Source of the DNA: Blastomussa wellsi
Lineage: Eukaryota > Cnidaria > Anthozoa > Scleractinia > Plerogyridae
DNA: 64,000 nt
Direction of reading: 5' to 3'
Assembly: GCA_947652115.1 (NCBI GenBank)
Contig: OX393562.1
Coordinates: 15,881,217 to 15,945,216 of the forward strand
A model generated the notes under the pieces. The model was given only the letters and a program-made list of their open reading frames with translations. It did not search any database and was not told the DNA's origin. This document shows, one piece after another, positions 1-10,700 of the stretch. A program made the translations under genes and the position numbers. Position 1 is the stretch's first letter; each line of letters starts with the position of its first letter.

Positions 1-266
1 CTTTCGATCTTTGCAGCTCTTGCTTCAGCGTTTGATTCAGATTTCCTTTTCTCCGTATACTTGTTATTGCTATCGGAAGCCTTGATCTCGGTGTGTTCGT
101 GCTGACTTTCATTTCTCTGAACAGGGCTTGAAACTCTCAAGTCCGTTGACTGATCGATGAGTTTAGTTTTCCTTGAAACTCGTTTTGGCTCTAGAGAGTC
201 TGTTCTAGGGGCAGGTGCAACCCTGTTATGAGACGACTTGAATTTCGACAGCAAAGACCCGCACAT
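1..266 (-). CDS. First coding exon (partial) of an unidentified divergent gene
   Basis: Reading the minus strand from an ATG at 266-264, the frame stays open for 88 codons to the window edge with no stop. The product begins MCGSLLSKFKSSHNRVAP and becomes hydrophilic and rich in Lys, Ser, Glu and Arg, ending in an Ala/Glu/Lys-rich stretch that could start a coiled coil. No signal peptide, membrane segment or known domain is visible. The ATG follows an A/T-rich leader and lies head-to-head with the plus-strand genes, so this is probably the 5' coding exon of a gene running leftward out of the window. Codon choice is unremarkable. The function cannot be named from this piece. An untranslated open stretch is possible but unlikely at this length. 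Confidence 0.5.
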   Translation of the reverse strand, partial: MCGSLLSKFKSSHNRVAPAPRTDSLEPKRVSRKTKLIDQSTDLRVSSPVQRNESQHEHTEIKASDSNNKYTEKRKSESNAEARAAKIE

Positions 267-627
267 TTTTAAACTGTAATACCACTGTACGTATTGTACC
301 GAAATTCGTGTAAAGTTGGGGCATTAATTCCGAAAAGTGGTTTGTGACGTTTAATTGATTAACAATTAAGTGAGGTCAGTGAAAGGATCGTCATTTCGTT
401 TCGTTTCGTTCTGCAATTAAGCTTAACTTAACTGTAAAGTAACTGTAAACTATATCCAGTATCTTATCAATTCCGTGTTCCCAGCTGGAAATCGCAAAGC
501 ATCACTGTTTCCTCTTAGGCTGTTAAATATGAACTTTTTGTGCGCGCGCTTCACTCAAACAGAACTTCATTCAAACTTTGCCTATTGGTTTTAAGGTCGT
601 GCAGGACTCTTGTTGATGTAACTGACT

Positions 628-753
628 AGTCTCCAGTCGTCTCTTATGTCTTATGAGAAAAAATAACAGGCGCGGGGAATGATGGGAATGAGGCAGAAAG
701 GATCAGCATCATCCATCGCGTTTTGCTATTTTCTCGTAGGAGGCGACTGGGGA
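628..753. mobile_element. Small MITE-like TIR element
   Basis: The left end (agtctccagtcgtctc and following) matches the reverse complement of the right end (gaggcgactggggacga region), including a shared gagaaaat block further in. The element is about 125 bp with no coding capacity. Boundaries are approximate and no clear target duplication was found. Confidence 0.45.
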
Positions 754-1401
754 CGAGCAAAAGTTCGTTGCATTACCACTTGCACGTTATTGTTCTCAGC
801 TTTGTGTCCCGTGCGTTGGAAAGTTGCAAATTATCAGAATTAGCTTCAAAGCTTTGATTAGGGGACTTTGTTGTAAAGCATTATCGACTCGGTTGGTCTT
901 CGGAAGAGGCAAGACCTGAAATTTTGTGTCCAAGTTTTCTCCGCCGACATAGAATCTCAGGAGTTGATTCCCGAGGAACGCAACTTGTTGTACTCTATTG
1001 TGTCATGGCAGAAGTGAATTTAAAAAGAGCCCTTCATAATCTCTTGGAAGTCAATAACTTCTATCATTTCTTGAGTATTAAAATTTCCTTCTGTCATGAC
1101 ACAAAAGGGGTTATGGTTTATCACTGACTAGGCTATATAATCATTGAATTTGGTGCGTTCTTCAAGCTGAAAACTGGGACACATAAACGCGTTGTCTGTA
1201 GTTTGTTACCGTAAACGGTAAAACTCTATATTTAAATCGATCACTTTACATTTCCTCAGAGCAAAAAAAGAAGGAAGAAAGCAAAGCGTAAAAGCAAACA
1301 ATATTAACCCTTAATGGTAATTAACAGTTATTAAATAAATGTCAAGCACGTAGTGTTGTAGATGCCATAGTTAATTACGTTATCTTTGCAAGAGTACTGA
1401 C

Positions 1402-1443
1402 TTTAAGCACACGTTTCCGATGACTAAGCACACGTTTCCGATG
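1402..1443. repeat. Two-copy tandem repeat of about 20 bp
   Basis: The unit actaagcacacgtttccgatg occurs twice head-to-tail with no mismatch visible over the shared part. It is a short local duplication in intergenic DNA. Confidence 0.7.
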
Positions 1444-4400
1444 ACAATTTATTATTCTATGTGTGTTCATTTGACAGGAAGAACTTGATCGCTGCACTCA
1501 AAATCCCAGAAAAAATTGCACCGTTTTTCAGTCATTTTATTGTATCTAAACTCGTTATAACTTGAAGCCGGACACCGCTTTAAGACGGACAACTGGTGTT
1601 TGTCCCTGCGCACCGTTTTCAGTCATTTTACCATATCTTAACTCTCTGTACGCCGGACGCCTCACACCGCTCCACGGCGGACAGTTGATTTCGGTCTCGA
1701 TGGTGACCGTCCTGTAGGAGAGAGTTTACTCTACCAGATTACTTTGCTACGACTTGTATATATCAATGCCGCCGCAATTTCGATGGTGTTTTCCGTTTAC
1801 AATTCTCTTTCCGACAACGATTTAGATGATCGAGATTGCTCGGATTGTCTCGCCTGGTTCTCTTCGCTAGAACAGAAGAACTGAAAGCTTTATCAACTTA
1901 TTTTGTTTTGGGTGATTGCTTTGTTATCTTTGACATCTTTAGAGGCCGCCAGCAAGATGGTCAATATAAAAATTGAGAGCAAAAATGGAATTTTCTCGCA
2001 CAAACTGGGGCTTACAAGGGCTAGTTGAAACTAAAACTTGGGATCTCGCCTTCGGTCTTTTTCTTCGGGAGCTGCTGTTTTAAGATCTGTGGAAATTGTC
2101 CCTCTGTTTCCATTGATAATGTTTCCCAAAGATCATTTTAATTTCCACGTGGTTCTTAATTTTGATATTTTAACACCCTTTTGTTTTAACGTTAAAAACA
2201 TTTGAGCCCCCAGGAACAATTTAATGCCATTTTAATCACTTTAGATTTCTTATTCTTTATTCGTCCTTATTCCGTGCATTGTTTCACTCTTGCTCTTTAT
2301 GCCAAAGCAATCTACACCATAATGGTAGATTATTCGGCGTTTTAAAAGGCACGAAAAACCACGGAAAATTGAACCAGTTTTCAACTGCGCGAGTACGCTC
2401 GAGAGCATATTCAGTAAGAATTTTGGGGTGGAGCCACTTTTTATGATTTCTGAGATAAATTACGACCAATTTGTCAGTTGCCAGATAAATGTTTGGGCGC
2501 CATTTGTCAGTCATTATGTTTGGCACGACGTAAAATTTGAGATATAAGTTGCTTGTTAAAATGACGAGCCATCTGTTAAGCTCTTACCTGAGTTCAGTTC
2601 AGCACGAATGATTAATGATGTTTTGATTTGCAGGCTCTTTGAATTTTGCGTTCTACACTTGCGCCTTGCGGACCGCACTCGTAACTCAGGATTGAATATC
2701 AGTTACAGACTTTGATATTTCGAATCAGAAGCAGATTCGCAGCTTATAAAATCATGAAAATGACATTTTCCCCATGGCGTAATCTCGAGCATGCGCTTTT
2801 GCTGAAAAAAGTCTCTTTTGATGGTAACTTTCCGTGTATCCAAATCCGTAAACGCTCTTTTCATGCACCGATGTTTTATAATAATCCAGAATCAAAGAAA
2901 CTGCTTCAGCCAAGACTTGCTGTTAGCATTTTCCTTGCGTTGCATGTGAACAGCGGCTGTGTGTAGCTTGTGAAAAGCAAAGCATGGTGTAGACTAATTT
3001 AAAAGTTAGAAGCCACATGCTAGGTTCAAACGTAGAAGGAAATCCCGTCTGGCTTCACTGATTTGAAATCACATTTCGTGACTCGAGAATCCTCGGTTGA
3101 CTACCTTAACCTCTTGCCAGAATCCGCATTTGAACAAAATGCCGCGAACTGCCTTGCCTAGCCGCTGGGCGAACTGAACAACAACGTCTTTCGGAGCCCG
3201 TGAAAAGCTCACATCTTCGTGATCTGAAACGATTCCTTGGTCTGTCATTGTTTGTCTTGTCTTCTTCTTTCGTTTTATTCTGCGTTAGGCAAGCAAATAT
3301 CTCACAGATCAGAGATAGGTACAAAATAACAACCAGAAAGGCATTCCAAAGAAGGCATTCCATATTTATCAACAGCTCCAGTCACAGACGCGGATTTCGC
3401 GGCGTATTAAATCAACATATTTTCTTGAGCACTGATCACAGATTCAAAGCTTTACGTTTATCATGACACATTCCCTGTCCAATTACGAGAAACCTCAGGG
3501 AAATTTGAGGAACAATTAGGTACATTCACCAGCTATTCCATTTACCTCATTGCACCTGTTGTATGCTTGAGGAATCTAAAAGCCCTCGGAAAGAACTAAA
3601 TTCAATCAGAAACGAAAATGCAATATAACACAATTATTAAAAAAGCTTGCTTTTGCTGGATATTCTTGGGCGTCAATAATTGTTTTTGTGACGGTCGAGT
3701 TCAGCAAAAACATTTTAGATGTAGTAATGGACGGAAACAAAAATCTCTCAGTTCGAATAATCAGTTTGACAGCAATTGTCATTAAATATTTATCGTAATA
3801 AAAGAGTTTGTAGGCTTCTGATCCTTAATTCCTTTGCCTGGCTCATTAATTTTCAATGTCAGTTCAGTGCTCTTTAACCTGAGGCTGTATTTTAAAACTG
3901 TGAAAATTCTGCAGACGTGATTTATTTCTCGTTGCCGGTCTCGTTTGTGAAAATATAAACCGTTCATGAGGTAAACATTAAAATATTCACTGCTTGATTC
4001 AAGAAAAGTGTTTCACTCAGCTTCCTTGAGTTGAAGTGGAATATGGACAATAGGTGGCCACCACTAAAACCTCGACATTATTTATCCACAAAATTTACTC
4101 CTGAATTCTCAAAACGGTTTAGGAAAATTAAAGAAATAACATGATGCTATATATGTATGCAATAAGTTTGATCAGAATGACAACCTCCAATTGTACAGAA
4201 TAGCAGGCATTCTGTCATATCCGAATTACGGTTACTTATATTACGTGGGAAAATTCAGTAAAAAGTAAGCTGGCAATACAATGGGCAAACATAATGTACA
4301 TTTCATATATGTGAAAATTGCTCTATACTACTCAGACTGTTCAGCTTGTTACTTGTTACTGTTTTGAAGAGAGTTTTGTTCACTGAAAAGTCCATGACGT

Positions 4401-6241
4401 ATAATTTATAATGGTTAGTGTTCATTTTTGGACGTAAGGCATTCAATAGAAGTTTCTGGTATTGATGAAGCTATATGACCCAGCTTTTGTACTCGTGTCT
4501 TGTGTCAATTTTGGACGACGCCCCTCTAAATTCACTGAGCCGATAATTTTTTATGATTTAGTTTGAAACCTCCCCACATACGGTTCGTTACCGAAAATCG
4601 TCCCTACTCAAACTTTTTTCTTCACTTGCTCAAGGTTACACAATACCTTCAGAGGGCTACTTTTGGCGAACATTTTAACACTAAAAGGAAGATTGCCATA
4701 AAATCTAATATTTCCTAGAAAATGAAATTAAATCTTGAAACCTGCGCGAGTTATTTAGAAAAAAAAGGTTTTTTAATCGAACTGGTGTCATGTAATCCTC
4801 ATAACGTGTCGGCTCCCCTGGGAGCTCTTATTACGAGGACCGCGTTACTGTTGTTCGCCTACCGCTTTATTGTTGCAGAACGTTTACATTCATAATTAGG
4901 TTTTCTCTTGTTTTGACATATTTAACATGTTTAGCTGTGCATTAAGTAAGCTATTGTTTCGTTACTGCTAATAGAGATCGGTAGAATGTAACAGGAAATT
5001 AGTGGTCACGATTCATTGTAGAACGAGATCAACAAATAGAAATTTGATAAACCAGCTAAAACCTATCCGACCACACCGGACTTCCGTATCTGAGCGTGGT
5101 ACGTAGCTAATAAACGAAGTATTTTGTAACCCTGAGTTAGTTAGATCGTAGAACGGAACGTGTAATGTTGTGAACTGAAGAATAAAGCCAATTCAAAGAA
5201 AGCATACAGTCCTTGCAGTTCTCGTAAATCAATTCTAAAACATCACCGTCATGTCTTTGTATACCGTATCATGCGTTAAACACAAGTGAACGAGAAGAAC
5301 GTGACTATCACACGATAATATTGTATTAGAATTCCCGCGAAAATATCATTTCGCTCGCTTCGAACGCCATCTGATTGGCTGGCGGCACATTCTGTTGACG
5401 TGTTTACAAATCTTTGAACAGCGAAAACTCGCTTTTGTTTTTTGCGAGAATGCCATCTCATTAAACGAATTAACAGGGTGTGTAGAAGAGACGGATTTTA
5501 ATGAAATTTGGCCGCAACATACATTGAGCATTGAGGAACAGAAGTGTGTATAGTTTGGTACAAGTTTTATACATCAGCCAGAAAGTTTTATTTCAATGAC
5601 AATAAGTTTTATATATTTCAAGTGAAGTCTTTTAAATGACAAAGAAGTATTTTTGAAACAAACGGCGTTCCATAAATACGGCCGCCGTGACGTCATGTGA
5701 AACACTCAAAATATTAAATGTATAAGAATAGATACGAAAGGTGAATGAACCAACGGTCGTGTTTATAGTTATAAAGGCTCATTAGAAAAGATTAGAAGAG
5801 CCCTGGATGCAACATTCCCGAGGTAGGTATGTGAAAGAGGTAACATTTTCCATGAATCGGATACCTTATCTGTCAAAAATGGTGGATCTGATCAGCCTGT
5901 CATAGCTGCTGGAAGTGGTCCATATCATTGCGTGTGATGCATAATACTGTGTTGTTTACTCAGCATAAAGTAGCCATGAAAGGTCGCGGACAACATAAAG
6001 GGTCATAACGTAACGGAAGCCTCAAATAAAATCTCCTGCCAGCCGCCAGCTACTCGGATTTCCGTCCGTTGTGCGAAAATATTCCAAGTGCTTGAATGTG
6101 TGAAGTGCTAGTACCATTTGGCCTGCGTCGGCGATAAACGTGCCTGTTAACACTGAATTTCTGACTTAAAAGGTAAGCAAGTCAGCTACACAGCTTGCTA
6201 AAAAACTATACACTGTAAATCCGCCTTAAACAGTTCTTAGC

Positions 6242-6270
6242 CGGGCTTCCGCGGGCTTCCGCGGGCTTCC
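6242..6270. repeat. Tandem 10-mer, about three copies
   Basis: The unit gggcttccgc is repeated almost three times, followed by smaller cttcca variants. It lies about 110 bp left of the TIR element starting at 6383. Confidence 0.7.
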
Positions 6271-6382
6271 AACTACTTCCACTTCCAATACTGACTGATG
6301 ATGATTCAATTCGTGTTGATATTTCAGATCTGCACGTCTACAATAACACGAACCAATGCTATTCAGAAACTCTTACTTGTAC

Positions 6383-7278
6383 AGTATGGGGCCCAGTTCT
6401 CGGCCACCAAAAACATAAACTTGTATTTCATACATTTTAAGAACAACAGGGACTTGAAATTTCACACACAACTTGCTTCAGCATTCAGTTTACACATGTA
6501 AAGCTATCTACAGCTCAACACTGTTTTCGCCCGAGCAATGCTCCGTTCGCCAGTTTACCGGCCACCGGGCCCAGTTGTCGGCCACAAAAAGTGTGCACGA
6601 ATTCTCCATCGTAACAAGGATAAATTTAGAAAACAAAGTTCGAAAAAGCACGCCTAATTTATCTCTTAAAATAACTAATAAGCGCAATCGAAAGGGTTGG
6701 CTGCTATAGATACGAGTTTAGTCGAAGCTCAGTGTTTTTGTAGACATTTATTGTCACAACGGCCTTTTTCTCTTTCATTTAGAGCTTAGTTGCAATTGAT
6801 TTGACACGAAGAATTCTTGAAAATCTAAGAAGTCGGGTGACTGCGAACAGGGTGGCCGAGAATAAGCAAATACACAAGAGTTGCAATGAAATATTACGGA
6901 ATGAGCTTAGGCAAAAGAATAAAATAATATAACAAAACTTTTAATTTGAAAGAAACCTAGATTATTCTTCGCTCTATGTCCTTGCTTGGTCCACAAATAT
7001 GGCTAAGTTATAACTGAATTTAGATAGCGCCATGTAAATCGAGGAGCCGTAAACAAACAAGTTTTTGGAAAAACAAATTGACCTGCCTTCGCGTCGTCTC
7101 AAACTGTTAGCGTCCAGTAGCAACTGGAAAGTCACCACTCGAAATAACGAAACTAAACACATCAATTGATCTTCTGAAATAGTCTTTTTGTATTGAAATT
7201 CATTTCTGGCGTGAAAAGAATCGCTTTGAATGCCAAGTGGCCGAGATCTGGACCCGGCCGAGAACTGGGCCCCATACT
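6383..7278. mobile_element. Non-autonomous TIR element with GGGCCCAGTT ends
   Basis: A 23-bp sequence at 6383-6405 (centre gggcccagttctcggcc) recurs exactly as its reverse complement at 7256-7278. A near copy in direct orientation sits at 6567-6585 and a shorter inverted piece at 6851-6863, so the end motif appears four times in 0.9 kb. The internal sequence has no transposase-like frame. This suggests a MITE of roughly 0.9 kb or nested copies of a smaller one. Target-site duplications were not resolved. Confidence 0.55.
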
Positions 7279-7630
7279 TAATCATGGCATTAATTGAAGG
7301 CAGAGACCACAAAAACCCCGACAAAAACGAAGCGGGAGATAAATTTCAGAAAGAACTGTTGCGCTGCTTCCGAACAAAGTGATACTATAACAACCTATAA
7401 AGCTAGTTTCAAGTTCCTTTGAGATTAATATTCTTTCCGTTGCTGGAACTCTTGTGTTTTTGTTCCTTCTTGTTTTGAACTGAATGAACAGTCAAATATA
7501 AAACTAAAGATACAAATCAGTTATCCGACTCTTACTGAAGCCTCTTTTTATTCAAAGCAGGAAGCCGCCACTGTGTCCACTGAAGCCGAATCCAGGGAGT
7601 CCGTGAAAACAGGAAACCAATTCTTGCGCG

Positions 7631-7718
7631 ATGATCCTTCGTTTCTTGTTGAAAGCGTTATGTGCTGTCCTCCTTGTCGTTCTATCACTCAACAAAGCAA
7701 GCTCCAAACTATGCTCAG
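7631..7718 (+). CDS. Gene A exon 1: signal peptide
   Basis: This exon encodes 29 residues beginning MILRFLLKALCAVLLVVLSL, a typical secretory signal, and ends at a CTCAG/GTTAGA donor in phase 1. Its 88 nt coding length equals that of gene B exon 1. Another frame is open here from 7573, but it lacks any secretion signal and cannot join the Ig exons in phase. The 5' UTR boundary is not determined. Confidence 0.8.
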
Positions 7719-10700
7719 GTTAGACGTTAGACCAAACGTGCAGTTGAACCTTTTAGTCGCTATATTCTATTTCCTCATTTTGAATTCCATTGTATTTCGA
7801 AGGTCAATATAAAGTATCCTGACCCTTTCACCGGAAATGCCTTGGGGATACCATATCGCCATCTTGCATCAACAAGCCTTTCCGCGCTTTCCAATAGCTA
7901 TTTTTTTTAAAAACAAGAGTTGTTTTCAATCCAGCAGAGCAGTTTATATTCTTTGTGTTAAAATGAATAATGCAATCATAAAAAAAACTGAAGATTTGAT
8001 CATACATTACAAAGGAGAACGTGCACAAGCTAATCATGATGATATATCAAAACTAGCTTTTGCATTTCCTTAGTTTTGATTGGTTTAGAGGCAATGGTAT
8101 ATCAGCTACGCGCCTCATTGGCTATCTATCATCTCACATCCAGCGCGCGCTCGTGGAGTAATTGTTAAATGTAATCTACTATCGTCGTTTCCACAACTTT
8201 CTCGAAACTTCCGAACTGCCAGCAGCTTCCTATCGTCAGCGGAAATGAGTCAGTTTGAAGGGCGTCTGCCCCATCCCCCCTGGGGGGTGGATTTAGCGCA
8301 TGTTGCCAACAACATATCTGTTAATTAGTCTAATACTAAAGAGAGCAAGTGAAATGTATGTAATGTTGTAATGCCTTAGAAGTTTATATTGTTTGAGTGA
8401 TAATCGCACAGTTTCAAAAAAGATATTTTAATTAAAAGTGTAACCACAAAAGGTAAATGTGGTGGATGGATAACTTTAACGTAATTTTCCCTTTTTTCCC
8501 AAATTCATTGTGCTCGACCTTCTTAGATGTGAGTGTCGACGTTTATTCTTGGGTGTCGCTTATTAGCAAATTTTGTGTCCATATGAAGCGATTATTCAAA
8601 ATCGCACTTAATCGAAGAAAGGGTTTTAGCAAACATGACAGGACGCCAAGGTTAGGCATCTGCCACAACTTAAAAAAATCAGTGAATTTAAAAGCTTCTC
8701 TTACAAGCTGGATGATAAACATGGCGGGAGTTGGCGGCACGGGTAAGGGTGTTGCTCGCACGCGGGAGGGAGATGGTGGCACGCGGTGGGTAGAGAATGG
8801 TGGCACGGAGATAGGGGTATGGTGGCTCGGGGGTGGTAGTCAATTATTGACTTTAACTTGACTTTGACTTTATTGAATTTGTTGCATAATAATAATAATA
8901 ATAAATAAATAAATAAATAAATTAATTAATTAATTAATAGATAAAAGCATCAGCAACTGGAGCAGAAAACAGGACGATATCCCAATTGATATTCAACCCC
9001 ACTAAATATTACAAGTAACAAAATACTAATAATAATTATAATCGTAGAAGTAGTAATAAAAATAGTAAAAATTGTCATATAATGTTATAAAAATGTAACG
9101 CCTCCTTTTAAAAGTGTGAAATGAATCCACGCTTTTTATATCCGTTGGTAGTTTGTTCCAAGAATGGATAGACCTATAATAAAACGAATGTTTTAAGTAA
9201 TTTTGTTTTGCATGTGGTATTTGGTAATTTAATCCACTAGAATTACGCGTTTTCTGCCGACAAAAAAGTCTTGGTGACCCAGATCAGCATGGCCTGCTCT
9301 AGCATGCATTGTAAATAAGTACCAAGTCTTTCATTTCCCCTCTATGTTCTAATGGTAATAGAGAAAGTTCCCCAGTCGTTCCCTGTAGGACATATCCCTT
9401 GGGCAATTCAAAATGAACTTTGTGGCCCTGCGCTGAACGTTTTCTAGCAAGAGTTTATCCTTTGACGCGTAAGGTGACCATAGTTTACAAGCGTACTCTG
9501 ATTGTGGTCGAACAATTGAGCAGCACAAGAGTTTCTTGGTGTCAGGATCAGTATTATCTCTACAGGCCCTAAGGCCAAGCGTTCGGTTTTCTTTGGAGGA
9601 AAACTGCTTTATATGTTGAGACCACTGGAGAGTGTTGGTGACGGTTATGCCTAAATCTTTAGTTTCGCAACTGTTGCCAGTGGGGTCCCGTTAAGGTGGT
9701 ATTATCTTTTTGTGGGCATTGCACTTGGGTATGCTGAGACACATTTCCCAGGTATCACTCCAAATTGAGAGCTGTGTTAGGTCTTGTTGCATGGAGTGAA
9801 AATTTGTCCGAAGGCTTTTCAATTATCTTAAACAATTTAGAATCATCTGCAAATATGGCAACTTTAGAATCATGTTTAATACATTGACGAATGTCGTCAA
9901 AATAGACAAGGAAGAGCAGAGGGCCCAGTATGGAGGCTTGCGGAACACTAGACAAGACTTGTAACCAGTCGGAATAGGAACCTTGTAGTGCTACCCGTTG
10001 ATATCTATCAGAAAGATAGCTCTGAAACCAGTTGAAACCAGATATCCCGAATCGAGATAACTTATTCAGCACGGTACAGTGAGCGACTTTGTTGAATGCT
10101 TTAGCGAAATCCAGATAAGCTATGTCAATCTTAACCTGCAATCAGACGTTCTTATTTTTAGCGGTGAGAAAAAAAGATAATTATGGCTCTCGACGCAAAA
10201 ATATAGAGAACGCCTGATCCCAGGTTATGTCAATCTCCTTGCCATTGGCTAAGGCTTCAATCACTTCGTGGTAGACCTGGAAGAGCTGAGTGAAGTAGAC
10301 CTTCCTCTATGAAAACCATGCTGCAGACGGTAGAGGTCGTAGAGTTGTGGTGAGATGAGAGTATGGCAACGGTTAAGACACGTACACAGTAATGAAATTG
10401 GTCGGTAGTTCTTGGATAACGTGGGATCATCAGATTTGTAAACAGGACATACATTAGCTAATATCCACTGGTCAGGAAACTTGCCGAGAGACAACAATAG
10501 GTTAAATAAACGACAGATAGAAGAAGCAATTTCAGGTGCAGTTTCCTTCAGCAATCTGCCAGGAATATTATCAGGACCATGGGCGTTTTTTACATCAATG
10601 TTTTCCAGAACTTTAATTACCTCTGATATCGTAAGGCGGATTTCGCTTAAATGATGAGCAGGTATAACAGATGGCCCTTGGTAGGATTCAGAAGTACCGT

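Larger units (their letters stand above)
267..7560. other. Intergenic region between the divergent left gene and gene A
   Basis: No open frame here has family similarity, splice-site support or protein-like composition. The identifiable content is repeats: a small TIR element near 628-753, a tandem duplication at 1402-1443, diverged interspersed repeats with GGACACC/GACGGAC motifs around 1560-1740, a triplicated 10-mer near 6240-6270 and a TIR-bounded element at 6383-7278. Promoters of the divergent left gene and of gene A presumably lie at its two ends, but no decisive core element is visible. Confidence 0.6.

Noticed and set aside
5276..5531. Overlapping minus-strand 61-codon frames
   Set aside because: Short, without similarity or signals; likely chance.
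7573..7812. 79-codon frame overlapping gene A exon 1
   Set aside because: The other frame encodes a clear signal peptide and joins the Ig exon in phase; this one does neither.
8457..8861. 134-codon plus-strand frame ending in Gly-rich sequence
   Set aside because: The Gly-rich part comes from a GGTGGCACG-type repeat; no domain, and it is not compatible with gene A splicing.
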